A DNA stretch of 14,569 nucleotides from an uncultured Clostridia bacterium (GCA_934177555.1 CAKPPL010000024.1:1-14569), one strand, 5' to 3'. Positions 1 to 6,763 are shown, counted from the first letter of the stretch. Numbers and translations are program-made. The notes: generated from the sequence alone by a model not told the origin.

Positions 1-622
1 GACTATCCCATTTCATTAAATGATTTTCTGGTGCTTTTATCCATAATGCAAAATCATATGGATTTCTTTTTTCAGGGTCAACTTCTACTCTTGCTCCTGA
101 TTTTTGTTCATCTAATTTAATTCCTGATAAAATTCCATATTCATCTAGTTTAGATACATCAAAATATATTGCTGTTGATGTTTCATATCCATATCCTCTT
201 TCTATTATCTTTTTTACCATTTCTAGCATTTCATTTATATGATCTGTTGCTTTACATACCACTTCTGGTCTTTCTATATTTAGTCTATCTAAATCTTTGA
301 AAAATAATTTTGTGTAGTATTCAGCTATTTCCATAGGGGTTTTATGCTCTTCTTTTGCAGATTTAAGCATTTTGTCTTCTCCCTCATCTCCATCTGATAC
401 TAAATGACCTACATCTGTAATATTCATTACATGTTTTATTTCATATCCGTTATATCTTAATACTCTTCTTAATGTATCTTGAAATAAATTTGTTCTCATA
501 TTTCCAATTGTTGCATTCTTATAAACTGTTGGTCCACATGAATACATTTTTACCTTATCTTTTTCTAGTGATTTAAATATTTCTTTTTGTTTAGTTAATG
601 TATTGTAAAAATATATATCCAT
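1..622 (-). CDS. cysS: Cysteinyl-tRNA synthetase, N-terminal part (3' end cut by the window edge)
   Basis: Class I synthetase that charges tRNA-Cys with cysteine in the cytoplasm, using ATP. About 207 residues are visible. They start at an ATG (620-622) preceded by GGAG (630-633) at a 7-nt spacing. The N-terminal half of the Rossmann catalytic domain is clear: YSCGPTVY at residues 27-34, with Cys29 the usual first zinc ligand, followed by the ITDVGHL segment. The ATP-binding HIGH/HIGN motif reads T-I-G-N at residues 38-41, so its first His is replaced by Thr. The KMSKS loop and anticodon domain lie outside the window. The gene starts 50 bp downstream of the penicillin-binding protein stop, with a hairpin between them and no convincing promoter of its own. 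There is no T-box leader in that gap, although clostridial cysS genes often have one. Family assignment is secure. Confidence 0.95.
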   Translation of the reverse strand, partial: MDIYFYNTLTKQKEIFKSLEKDKVKMYSCGPTVYKNATIGNMRTNLFQDTLRRVLRYNGYEIKHVMNITDVGHLVSDGDEGEDKMLKSAKEEHKTPMEIAEYYTKLFFKDLDRLNIERPEVVCKATDHINEMLEMVKKIIERGYGYETSTAIYFDVSKLDEYGILSGIKLDEQKSGARVEVDPEKRNPYDFALWIKAPENHLMKWDS

Positions 623-629
623 AAAATTA

Positions 630-633
630 CTCC
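630..633 (-). promoter_or_regulatory. Ribosome binding site of cysS
   Basis: GGAG on the minus strand, 7 nt before the ATG at 622. It fixes the cysS start. Confidence 0.8.
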
Positions 634-650
634 TTTTATATAATTTAATT

Positions 651-672
651 GGAAGAGATTAATATCTCTTCC
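651..672 (-). terminator. Hairpin between the PBP gene and cysS, possible weak terminator or processing site
   Basis: Perfect 9-bp inverted repeat (651-659 with 664-672, arms GGAAGAGAT and ATCTCTTCC, loop TAAT) directly abutting the PBP stop codon at 673-675. On the minus strand it is followed by AATTAAATTATAT, which is not a clean U-tract. Termination may therefore be partial, letting cysS be read through. It could instead be an mRNA-stabilising hairpin. Confidence 0.5.
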
Positions 673-3213
673 TTATGTTATTGTGTCTGTATTTGTATTT
701 GTGTTTGTATTAGTATTTGTGTTTGTATCTGTATTTGTATTTATATTTGTATTTGTGTTCGTATTTGTGCTTGTATTGGTATTTGTATTTGTATCTATAT
801 TTGTATTAGTGTTTGTATTTGTATTAGTATTTTCATCTGGTTGCTTTTCAGGTTCTTTTGGTTTTTCTACTGGTTTGTTTTCTTCTTCTTTTTTAGTATG
901 TACATCACAATATTCTGTTGGTATTTCACCTCCAGATGAAGCACTTGTCGCTGTATACCATAAACCTAATCTTTCTTTTTCAACTATATAATTATTTGAT
1001 TTTGTTACTCTTGTTGTAGCAGGACAAAATTCATTTGCTAATTTATTTGATTCTGTACATATAGTATATTGACTTTGATGTGCGTCACATTCACCTGGTA
1101 AATGATCTTTTACAAATATTTCTGAATATGTATTTGAGCATTTATCTGTTGCAATTAATCCACTTGTTCTACATACTGTTGCAGTAACTACATTTTCCGG
1201 TTTGTCAAATGTTGATGCTTCTTTTCCTTTATGTATTGCTTTCATTGCTCCTGCAAATAATAATCCTGCTGGGTTTCCACTATATTTTACTTCTTCTTGT
1301 GTGTCATATCCAAACCATGCAGCAGCTGCATAATAATTTGTAAATCCACATAACCATCTATCATAATCTGAATTTGATGTTCCTGTTTTTGCTGCAACAT
1401 CTATTCCTGATATTGCACAATATTTAGCTGTTCCTCCAGCATCTGAAACTACAGATTTTAATAAACTTTTAACAACATATGCTGTTTCTTCTGAACATAC
1501 TTTTTGAGTTTTTTGATTTGGTTCTAATACTACTTTTCCTTTTGAGTCTTCTACTTTTGTATAGAACGTTGGTTGAATATATGTTCCATTATTTGCTATA
1601 GCTGAATATGCTCCTGCCATTTCTAGTACACTTACACCATTTGTTAATCCACCTATTGCTGTTGACAAACCTGTATCTTTTTTATCATCTAATGTTGTAA
1701 ATCCTAATTTCTTTAAATATTCCATACATTTTGCATTTCCTACTTCTGCCATTATTTTTACAAATGGTATATTTTGAGATGTAGTTACAGCTTGCCTTAC
1801 TGTTGTTAATCCTGTAAATCTATTATAGTTTTTTGGTGTATATTCTTGAGCTGTTCCTTGATTAAATACTGTTTTAGAGTCATCATATATTGTTGATGGT
1901 GTAACTTTTCCTTCTTCAATTCCTGGTATTAAATCTGCTAATGGCTTAAATGATGAACCTGCTGATCTTGTTGATTGTGTCGCTCTGTTTAATCCTCTTG
2001 ATTCCGTTTTTTCTCCTATTTGACCTATACATCCAACAACATTACCTGTTGATGGTTCAATTACTACCATTGCTGCTTGAGCCTGTGCACCTGTTTTTTT
2101 AGATTTTACTATATATTTTTTATTTTGAGCTTCTTCTTCCATTGCTGATTGTACTGAAGAAATTTGTGTAGAGTGTATTGTTAATCCACTACTTTGTAAA
2201 TATGTTTCTGCTGCATCTTTTGATATTTGTTTTTCATCCATTATTTGTTGTATTAATTGTGTTATAAGTGCATCTGTATGTGATGAATATACATTTCCTT
2301 TTGCACCATTTTCAAATTTGAATCCTGCCTCTACTTCTGCAACTGCTGTATCATATTCTTCTTGTGTTATGTAATCAAATTTTTTCATTTGTGATAATAC
2401 AGTTTTTGTTCTTTTGGTTATTTTTTCTGTTACATCTTTTCCAGAATATGGATTATATGAATTTGGTGAATTATTTATTCCTGCTAAAAATGCACATTGT
2501 GCTATGCTTAAATCTTTAGCTGTTGTATTAAAATAATATTCTGCACCAATTTCTCCTCCTCTATTTTCTTTTCCTCCAACAAATATTAGATTCAAATATA
2601 ATTCTATTATTTGGTCTTTTGACATTACTTTTTCTACTTGATAAGCTTTTGCCCATTCTTTTAGTTTTCTTATTACACCTTGTAATCCACTATCATCTTT
2701 ATCTTGTGTAATATTTTTTACTAATTGTTGTGTTATTGTACTTCCTCCACCTGCTGTTGATTTTCCTCCATGTGTTACAAATGATAATATTGCTGCTCCT
2801 GTTCTTTTTATATCTACACCATTATGTTTTTCAAATCTTTCATCTTCTATTGCAATATAGGCTTTAGGCAAATATGGTGACATTTCTTCTAATGTTACTA
2901 TTTTTCTGTTTTCGTCTCCATTTAGCTCTGCTAATATATTTCCTTCTGCATCAACTATAACAGAATTTTCAGATAAAACTAAATCTGTTAAGTCTATTTT
3001 AAAGTCATCTCCCCATAATCCATAAATTAGTCCTATTGCTACTCCAGCTCCTATTACACATAATATTAATAATATTACTAACATTATTTTTAATGCTATT
3101 GATAACTTTGGATGTTTATATTTGAATTTCATTTTTGTATCTTTATTTTTTACTTTTGCTTTGCTTGTCTTGGTTTTATTTTTGGCTATTTTTTTCTTTT
3201 TATTTTCTCCCAT
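673..3213 (-). CDS. ponA: Class A (bifunctional) penicillin-binding protein, PBP1A type
   Basis: Membrane-anchored peptidoglycan synthase. The glycosyltransferase (GT51) domain polymerises lipid II and the transpeptidase cross-links stem peptides outside the cell. From the ATG at 3213 it is 846 aa, chosen because AAAGGAA (3221-3227) sits at ideal spacing. The frame stays open to an ATG at 3249 that has no ribosome site. A Lys-rich cytoplasmic tail comes first, then one transmembrane helix (about 39-65). GT51 carries the catalytic Glu in EDERFEKHNG (E123) and a GGSTITQQL block. The transpeptidase motifs are all present: SSFK with Ser420, SQN at 479-481 and KTGT at 609-612. A Cys-containing stretch (about 680-770) is followed by a Lys/Glu/Pro linker and a 52-residue alternating Thr-Asn tail (795-846). 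Identity is secure; the symbol is by analogy with Bacillus ponA. Two overlapping TATAAT boxes lie upstream (3252-3262) with no good -35. Confidence 0.95.
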   Translation of the reverse strand: MGENKKKKIAKNKTKTSKAKVKNKDTKMKFKYKHPKLSIALKIMLVILLILCVIGAGVAIGLIYGLWGDDFKIDLTDLVLSENSVIVDAEGNILAELNGDENRKIVTLEEMSPYLPKAYIAIEDERFEKHNGVDIKRTGAAILSFVTHGGKSTAGGGSTITQQLVKNITQDKDDSGLQGVIRKLKEWAKAYQVEKVMSKDQIIELYLNLIFVGGKENRGGEIGAEYYFNTTAKDLSIAQCAFLAGINNSPNSYNPYSGKDVTEKITKRTKTVLSQMKKFDYITQEEYDTAVAEVEAGFKFENGAKGNVYSSHTDALITQLIQQIMDEKQISKDAAETYLQSSGLTIHSTQISSVQSAMEEEAQNKKYIVKSKKTGAQAQAAMVVIEPSTGNVVGCIGQIGEKTESRGLNRATQSTRSAGSSFKPLADLIPGIEEGKVTPSTIYDDSKTVFNQGTAQEYTPKNYNRFTGLTTVRQAVTTSQNIPFVKIMAEVGNAKCMEYLKKLGFTTLDDKKDTGLSTAIGGLTNGVSVLEMAGAYSAIANNGTYIQPTFYTKVEDSKGKVVLEPNQKTQKVCSEETAYVVKSLLKSVVSDAGGTAKYCAISGIDVAAKTGTSNSDYDRWLCGFTNYYAAAAWFGYDTQEEVKYSGNPAGLLFAGAMKAIHKGKEASTFDKPENVVTATVCRTSGLIATDKCSNTYSEIFVKDHLPGECDAHQSQYTICTESNKLANEFCPATTRVTKSNNYIVEKERLGLWYTATSASSGGEIPTEYCDVHTKKEEENKPVEKPKEPEKQPDENTNTNTNTNTNIDTNTNTNTSTNTNTNTNINTNTDTNTNTNTNTNTNTDTIT
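676..831 (-). repeat. Hexanucleotide microsatellite encoding a Thr-Asn tail
   Basis: About 26 tandem copies of a six-base unit, ACN-AAY on the coding strand (variants ACAAAT, ACAAAC, with occasional Asp, Ser or Ile codons). They encode the last 52 residues of the PBP. Because the unit is a multiple of three, slippage would change tail length two residues at a time without shifting the frame. It also produces spurious open frames on the plus strand. Confidence 0.9.
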
Positions 3214-3220
3214 TTCTTTT

Positions 3221-3227
3221 TTCCTTT
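3221..3227 (-). promoter_or_regulatory. Ribosome binding site deciding the PBP start
   Basis: AAAGGAA on the minus strand. The AGGA core is 8 nt before the ATG at 3213. The ATGs at 3243 and 3249 have no comparable site, so the shorter start is preferred. Confidence 0.7.
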
Positions 3228-3251
3228 CTAAGCATTTTTTCATTCGCATCT

Positions 3252-3262
3252 ATTATATTATA
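3252..3262 (-). promoter_or_regulatory. Weak promoter candidate for the PBP gene (-10 only)
   Basis: Two overlapping perfect TATAAT hexamers (3252-3257 and 3257-3262) on the minus strand, just upstream of the PBP gene and just downstream of a terminator-like hairpin. At 17 bp upstream only TTTCTT is found, a poor -35. In such AT-rich DNA a bare -10 is weak evidence. Confidence 0.3.
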
Positions 3263-3270
3263 TTTTCATT

Positions 3271-3300
3271 AAAAAAGAAAGCATTTTAATAAAATCTTTC
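3271..3300 (-). terminator. Terminator-like hairpin overlapping the stop codon of the 3286-4137 gene
   Basis: On the minus strand GAAAGATTTT pairs with AAAAT-G-CTTTC (one bulged G, 3-nt loop; 3277-3300), immediately followed by six U (3271-3276). The loop and stem include the gene's own TAA at 3286-3288. The stem is AT-rich, so strength is uncertain. Confidence 0.5.
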
Positions 3301-4137
3301 TATTTTTCCATTGTTTCCAAATAGTTCTTTTATACTTATTTTATTTTTTTCTATTTGTTTACGTATATTTTTAAATGTATCTCTACAATAAAGCACTTTT
3401 TCTAATAAATCTTTGTTATTATATAAATTCATATCTTCTCTCCAAATTATTTCTTCTCTTCCTACATTTATTTCATAATCATTTATATTTATTCCATTAA
3501 ATCTTTTGTTTTTTATTTTTATATCTCCTTCTAAATTAACTATGATAGCATTTTCATTTATTTTGTATTTATTTAATAATTCTTGATTAAAATCTATATT
3601 TAATATTATTTCTGGTTTTAATAAACTCTTTTTTTGATTATTTGTTATCGCTATTAATATCCCATTCTTTTCATATAATTCTTTCTCTATTTTCTTTAAT
3701 TTATTTATATGATTTGTTACTACTGTAGTTCTTTTATATTGTTTTGCTAATTTTAAAATTATTTCTATACTTAAATCTGTAATCTCATTTACTGTTATTG
3801 CTATTTCTGTTTCTTCTACTTTTTTACTGGCTTGTATCATTATATAATCTAATATTTCAAATGTTAGATATTTTTCTAGCCATCTTCCATCAAATATTTT
3901 TATACTACTTGCATTTAATGCTTTTATAAAATTAATATTTTTTTGTAACTTCTTTTCTAGTACTATATTGTTTATTTCTTTTTTTTCCATTTTTCTTATT
4001 ATTTTCATTATATTTTTGCTTTTTTCTATATCAATACATATATTACATTTATCTTGTTCTATTTTTATATTTTTTACTTTTGATATTATACTTGGCTTAT
4101 CCATTTTTTTTACACAATATACTTTTATTGTAATCAC
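3286..4137 (-). CDS. Unrecognised protein with alternating strand/helix (Rossmann-like) core
   Basis: About 283 aa if read from GTG at 4137. I do not recognise the family. It has no signal peptide or membrane helix, so it is probably cytoplasmic, and it is rich in Lys, Ile, Asn and Glu. Visible marks are a DGRWLEKYL block (83-91), then alternating hydrophobic strands typical of an alpha/beta fold: ITVNEI (114-119), TTVVTN (137-142), GILIAITNN (159-167), IILNIDF (177-183) and AIIVNLEGD (197-205). The order vaguely recalls a dinucleotide-binding fold, but there is no GxGxxG motif. The start is odd: the GTG is part of the Shine-Dalgarno sequence itself, and an ATA at 4128 lies 8 nt after GAGG. 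The first in-frame ATG (4104) lacks a ribosome site. It lies between the GH18 protein and the PBP, with its own promoter and terminator candidates, so a link to the envelope is only positional. Confidence 0.65.
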   Translation of the reverse strand: MITIKVYCVKKMDKPSIISKVKNIKIEQDKCNICIDIEKSKNIMKIIRKMEKKEINNIVLEKKLQKNINFIKALNASSIKIFDGRWLEKYLTFEILDYIMIQASKKVEETEIAITVNEITDLSIEIILKLAKQYKRTTVVTNHINKLKKIEKELYEKNGILIAITNNQKKSLLKPEIILNIDFNQELLNKYKINENAIIVNLEGDIKIKNKRFNGININDYEINVGREEIIWREDMNLYNNKDLLEKVLYCRDTFKNIRKQIEKNKISIKELFGNNGKIERFY

Positions 4138-4162
4138 CTCTAAATAATGTATATGTATTTTA

Positions 4163-4191
4163 TCTATAAAAATTACAAAAATACCTTTAAA
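4163..4191 (-). promoter_or_regulatory. Possible promoter of the 3286-4137 gene
   Basis: TTTAAA (4186-4191), 17 bp, TATAGA (4163-4168) on the minus strand. Each box matches consensus at four of six positions. The -35 lies in the descending arm of the upstream terminator hairpin. Confidence 0.4.
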
Positions 4192-4218
4192 CTAATATAA
4201 AAGTTCAAAGGTATTTTT
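4177..4218 (-). terminator. Rho-independent terminator of the GH18 gene
   Basis: Long inverted repeat (4177-4193 with 4202-4218), 17 bp with one position that becomes a G-U wobble in minus-strand RNA, and an 8-nt loop. It lies 7 nt after the TAG at 4226-4228. The 3' arm ends in five U and more U follow within a few bases. Confidence 0.85.
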
Positions 4219-4225
4219 AGCTATT

Positions 4226-5923
4226 CTATTCTTGTGTTTTTTGTAATTCTTCTTTAATTACTGTCCATATATTTGATGTTTCTCTGTCTTTTTCCCAACA
4301 AGATGTTCCACCTAATTTATATTTTGTTACTAATGATACTTTTTCTGCTATTGATGTTCCATCTTCTATCCACATCATTTTAGTTGTTTTTCCTGATTTA
4401 TATTCTACATAATATTGTTTTAAGTCTTCATTCCATTGTTTTTCTACATTATTTGGTATTGATTTATTTATATCTACCATATTTACAATGTTTCTACTTG
4501 CAATACTTCCATCTGCATTTATTGTCCATAATCTTGTGTATAATGGTATTCCTAATATTATTTTTTCTGTATCTACTTCATCATAATCTATGATTTTCTT
4601 TAAGCTTGTTTCTACCCAATTATATCCAGCTGTAGTTCCTGGTTTTGTACTTGAACTTCCATATTGATCATATGCCATAAATACTAAATAATCTGCAACA
4701 TTTCCTATTACATTTCTGTCATAACATAATGACCAATTTGGATCTCCATCTGGTGCAGTAACATCTACTGATGTAATTCCTCCAACTTCTTGTATTCTTG
4801 GTACTAATTCTATTATAAATCTTGAAAATTTATCTTTATCAGCTTCATAAATATTTTCAAAGTCAACATTTATACCATCTAATTCATATTCTACACATTT
4901 TTCTACTATGCTTTCTATTAATTTTTGTCTTTTTGAGTAACTATTTAATATTTTAGATGTTACATCTATTCCTGCTTCAGCATTTGATATCATTGGCCAT
5001 ACTTTATATCCATTTGAATGTGCCCATTCTAAATATGCTTTTCCTGATGCTCCTATATTTTCTTTTAATTCTCCATTAGAATCTATATAAAAGAATGATG
5101 GTGATACAACATTTACTCCATCTACTGTCTGCCCTGTTCTATCTGGTGCTTGTACATATTTAGAAAAATAATCCCAAAACATATTTACTTTGCCTGTTAT
5201 TTGTTTTTCTTTTTCCCAGTTTTCTCTTACTGTTGTATAATTAGTTAGTTTACTTGTTTTTATATAACCTATTTCTCCTTTGTCTGTTCTAACTTTCGTC
5301 CATCCATCACTATCTTGTGATATTGCTATTACCATTTCTCCTTTTGCAACTTTTCCTACTGTTTTTGAAAATACTTCTTTTTTCCATTTTACTGATTGTT
5401 TTGATTTTGCATATGCTTTTATTTGTTCTCTATCTAATGAATCTATTGTTACAATCTTTTTTGCATCTTTATATGCGATTTCTATATTATATACTTCTGT
5501 CATTTCTGATATTGGTAAATATGTTATTTCTTCTTCTTTTTTAGCACATGCATTTGTTTTTTTCATTGCTCCATTTATTGTTATTTTGTTTATTTCAAAT
5601 CCTATGCTTGCTATTTTTTTATCATATGTTGTTACTATTTCATTTATTTCATCTTCTAAATATATATATTTGTCAAAGAAATTTTTTATGTCATCTACTG
5701 ATAAATATATTATTCCATCCTCTATTTTCACTTCATTTTTTAGTCTTGTTGTTACATTATTGTTATTTATTATTAAATTTACTTTGGTTTCTTTTTTGTC
5801 TTTTAAGTAGTTTTCACCTTTTATTAGTACAAATATTGCTATTATTAAACATAGTGCTATAGTTATTATTCGTTTAATTATATTTTTTTTATCTTTGTTT
5901 GTTTTCTTTATTTTTTCCTTCAT
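4226..5923 (-). CDS. Membrane-anchored SH3b and GH18 glycoside hydrolase-like protein
   Basis: 565 aa. A Lys-rich N-terminus and one transmembrane anchor (about 18-36) place the rest outside the cytoplasm. Residues about 46-165 resemble the copper-amine-oxidase N-terminal-like module common in clostridial surface proteins. About 168-230 read as a bacterial SH3 domain (VGKVAKGE, GWTKVRTDKGEIGYI), a likely cell-wall binder. About 243-560 form a GH18 barrel. The family motif appears as DGINVDFEN at 349-357, with the catalytic Glu at 356 and Asn at the middle Asp position, as in SleL/YaaH-type spore and cell-wall enzymes rather than classic chitinases. MAYDQ (416-420) fits the family's conserved Tyr/Asp block. 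AAGGAG (5931-5936) lies 7 nt before the ATG. It is monocistronic by its own promoter and terminator. A role in N-acetylglucosamine linkages of peptidoglycan, or as a non-catalytic binder, is inference. Confidence 0.85.
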   Translation of the reverse strand: MKEKIKKTNKDKKNIIKRIITIALCLIIAIFVLIKGENYLKDKKETKVNLIINNNNVTTRLKNEVKIEDGIIYLSVDDIKNFFDKYIYLEDEINEIVTTYDKKIASIGFEINKITINGAMKKTNACAKKEEEITYLPISEMTEVYNIEIAYKDAKKIVTIDSLDREQIKAYAKSKQSVKWKKEVFSKTVGKVAKGEMVIAISQDSDGWTKVRTDKGEIGYIKTSKLTNYTTVRENWEKEKQITGKVNMFWDYFSKYVQAPDRTGQTVDGVNVVSPSFFYIDSNGELKENIGASGKAYLEWAHSNGYKVWPMISNAEAGIDVTSKILNSYSKRQKLIESIVEKCVEYELDGINVDFENIYEADKDKFSRFIIELVPRIQEVGGITSVDVTAPDGDPNWSLCYDRNVIGNVADYLVFMAYDQYGSSSTKPGTTAGYNWVETSLKKIIDYDEVDTEKIILGIPLYTRLWTINADGSIASRNIVNMVDINKSIPNNVEKQWNEDLKQYYVEYKSGKTTKMMWIEDGTSIAEKVSLVTKYKLGGTSCWEKDRETSNIWTVIKEELQKTQE

Positions 5924-5930
5924 CTATGTA

Positions 5931-5936
5931 CTCCTT
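5931..5936 (-). promoter_or_regulatory. Ribosome binding site of the GH18 gene
   Basis: AAGGAG on the minus strand, 7 nt before the ATG at 5923. It fixes the start. Confidence 0.8.
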
Positions 5937-5948
5937 GTTTTTTGTTTT

Positions 5949-5977
5949 ATTATATTATACTGATAAAAAAATAGCAA
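5949..5977 (-). promoter_or_regulatory. Probable promoter of the GH18 gene
   Basis: TTGCTA (5972-5977), exactly 17 bp, TATAAT (5949-5954) on the minus strand. A second overlapping TATAAT lies at 5954-5959. The -35 lies in the descending arm of the lexA terminator. Confidence 0.6.
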
Positions 5978-5994
5978 GATTTTTCTCGCTATTT
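5965..5994 (-). terminator. Rho-independent terminator of lexA
   Basis: 11-bp stem (5969-5979 with 5984-5994; one G-U pair on the minus strand), 4-nt loop, followed by a run of seven U (5965-5971, partly in the stem). It lies about 30 nt after the lexA stop. Confidence 0.88.
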
Positions 5995-6024
5995 AATATT
6001 TAATTTACAATGTTGAACATTTTT

Positions 6025-6672
6025 TTACATTTTTCTGAATACACCTGCTACTTTGCCTAATATTTTGCAATCTGGCACTATTATTGGATCCATTGTATGA
6101 TTTTCTGGTTGTAGCCTTATATAATCTTTTTCTTTATAAAATGTTTTTACTGTTGCTTCTTCTCCTATTAATGCTACTACTATTTCTCCATTTCTAGCAT
6201 CATCTTGTTTTTTTACTAGTATATAGTCCCCATCTAATATTCCTGCTTCTATCATACTTTCTCCTCTTACAGTTAGCATAAAGCTTTCACTATTTCCTAC
6301 GAAATCTATTGGTATTGGAAATGTATCTGTAACATTTTCTACTGCTAGTATTGGTTGACCAGCTGTTATTTTTCCTATTATTGGAACTTCTACTAATTCT
6401 TTTTGTGCATAAAAGTCTTTGCTTGCTTTTACAAATGGTTCATTATTACTTCCTTTAATTATTTTTAGTGTTCTACCTTTTTTGTCTTCTTTTTTTATGT
6501 ATCCTTGTTTTTCTAGTTTGGCTAAATATGCATGTACTGTTGCAGTTGAACTTAATCCTATGGCTTTTCCTATTTCTCTTACTGATGGTGGATATCCATT
6601 TTCATTTACTTGATTTTCTATGAATTTTAGTATTGCTTTTTCTTTTTTTGTTGTTTCTGCTCTCGTTCCCAT
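6025..6672 (-). CDS. lexA: LexA, SOS-response repressor and self-cleaving protease
   Basis: 215 aa, normal length for LexA. The N-terminal winged helix-turn-helix covers about 28-60 and is close to the Bacillus form, with a TATVHAYLAKLE recognition region. A linker follows, then the C-terminal S24 peptidase domain. The scissile bond is Ala104-Gly105 (ITAGQP), the catalytic Ser is 139 (GESM) and the catalytic Lys is 176 (ATVKTF). All are present, so RecA-stimulated autocleavage should work. The protein binds DNA as a dimer and represses DNA-damage genes. AAAGG sits about 9 nt before the ATG. It is transcribed alone, between two terminators, from a strong promoter (6715-6743). I see no GAACnnnnGTTC operator in its upstream region, which is unusual because lexA is normally autoregulated. 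Confidence 0.97.
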   Translation of the reverse strand: MGTRAETTKKEKAILKFIENQVNENGYPPSVREIGKAIGLSSTATVHAYLAKLEKQGYIKKEDKKGRTLKIIKGSNNEPFVKASKDFYAQKELVEVPIIGKITAGQPILAVENVTDTFPIPIDFVGNSESFMLTVRGESMIEAGILDGDYILVKKQDDARNGEIVVALIGEEATVKTFYKEKDYIRLQPENHTMDPIIVPDCKILGKVAGVFRKM

Positions 6673-6714
6673 TATACCATTCCTTTCTATTTTCCGTTTT
6701 GCTTTGTTGTTACA

Positions 6715-6743
6715 ATAATATCATACATAAAAAAAAATGTCAA
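6715..6743 (-). promoter_or_regulatory. Strong sigma-A-type promoter of lexA
   Basis: Perfect -35 TTGACA (6738-6743), exactly 17 bp, TATTAT (6715-6720; one mismatch) on the minus strand. The start point would fall near 6708, giving a leader of about 35 nt. The -35 is embedded in the 3' arm of the preceding terminator. Confidence 0.8.
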
Positions 6744-6763
6744 ACAAATTTTTGACATTTTTT
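6729..6763 (-). terminator. Terminator of the rnhA-lemA-DUF2207 operon
   Basis: Perfect 13-bp inverted repeat (6732-6744 with 6751-6763), 6-nt loop, ending on the minus strand in an unbroken run of nine U (6729-6737). It lies about 70 nt after the last DUF2207 stop. The arms contain TGTCAAA and TTTGACA. In the other direction it also has a U-tract, but no plus-strand gene ends here. The 69 bases between it and the stop hold nothing recognisable. Confidence 0.88.

Noticed and set aside
44..52. TTATCCATA-like sequences, near matches to DnaA boxes, here and near 7072 and 7245
   Set aside because: They are scattered within coding genes, each with a mismatch, and do not cluster.
634..672. A T-box riboswitch before cysS
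   Set aside because: Only about 50 bp separate the genes; there is no room for the specifier stem, T-box sequence or antiterminator.
676..831. Tandem repeats resembling a CRISPR or VNTR array
   Set aside because: The unit is only six bases with no spacers, and it lies in frame at the end of the PBP gene.
649..991. Two overlapping plus-strand frames rich in Cys, Ile, Val and Phe
   Set aside because: They are the antisense of the Thr-Asn microsatellite and the PBP C-terminus; composition is explained entirely by the repeat and there is no ribosome site.
1574..1586. GAATATATGTTC, one base off a Firmicute LexA box
   Set aside because: It lies deep within the PBP coding sequence, away from any promoter.
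3214..3249. Longer PBP start at 3249 or 3243
   Set aside because: Neither ATG has a ribosome site, whereas the ATG at 3213 has AAAGGAA at ideal distance.
5280..5862. Long plus-strand open frames opposite the GH18 gene
   Set aside because: Leu/Phe-rich antisense shadows of an AT-rich gene with no ribosome sites and no coding character.
6009..6021. Palindrome AATGTT-G-AACATT just after the lexA stop, as a possible SOS operator
   Set aside because: Spacing and sequence do not fit GAACnnnnGTTC, it is downstream of the gene, and short AT-rich dyads are expected by chance here.
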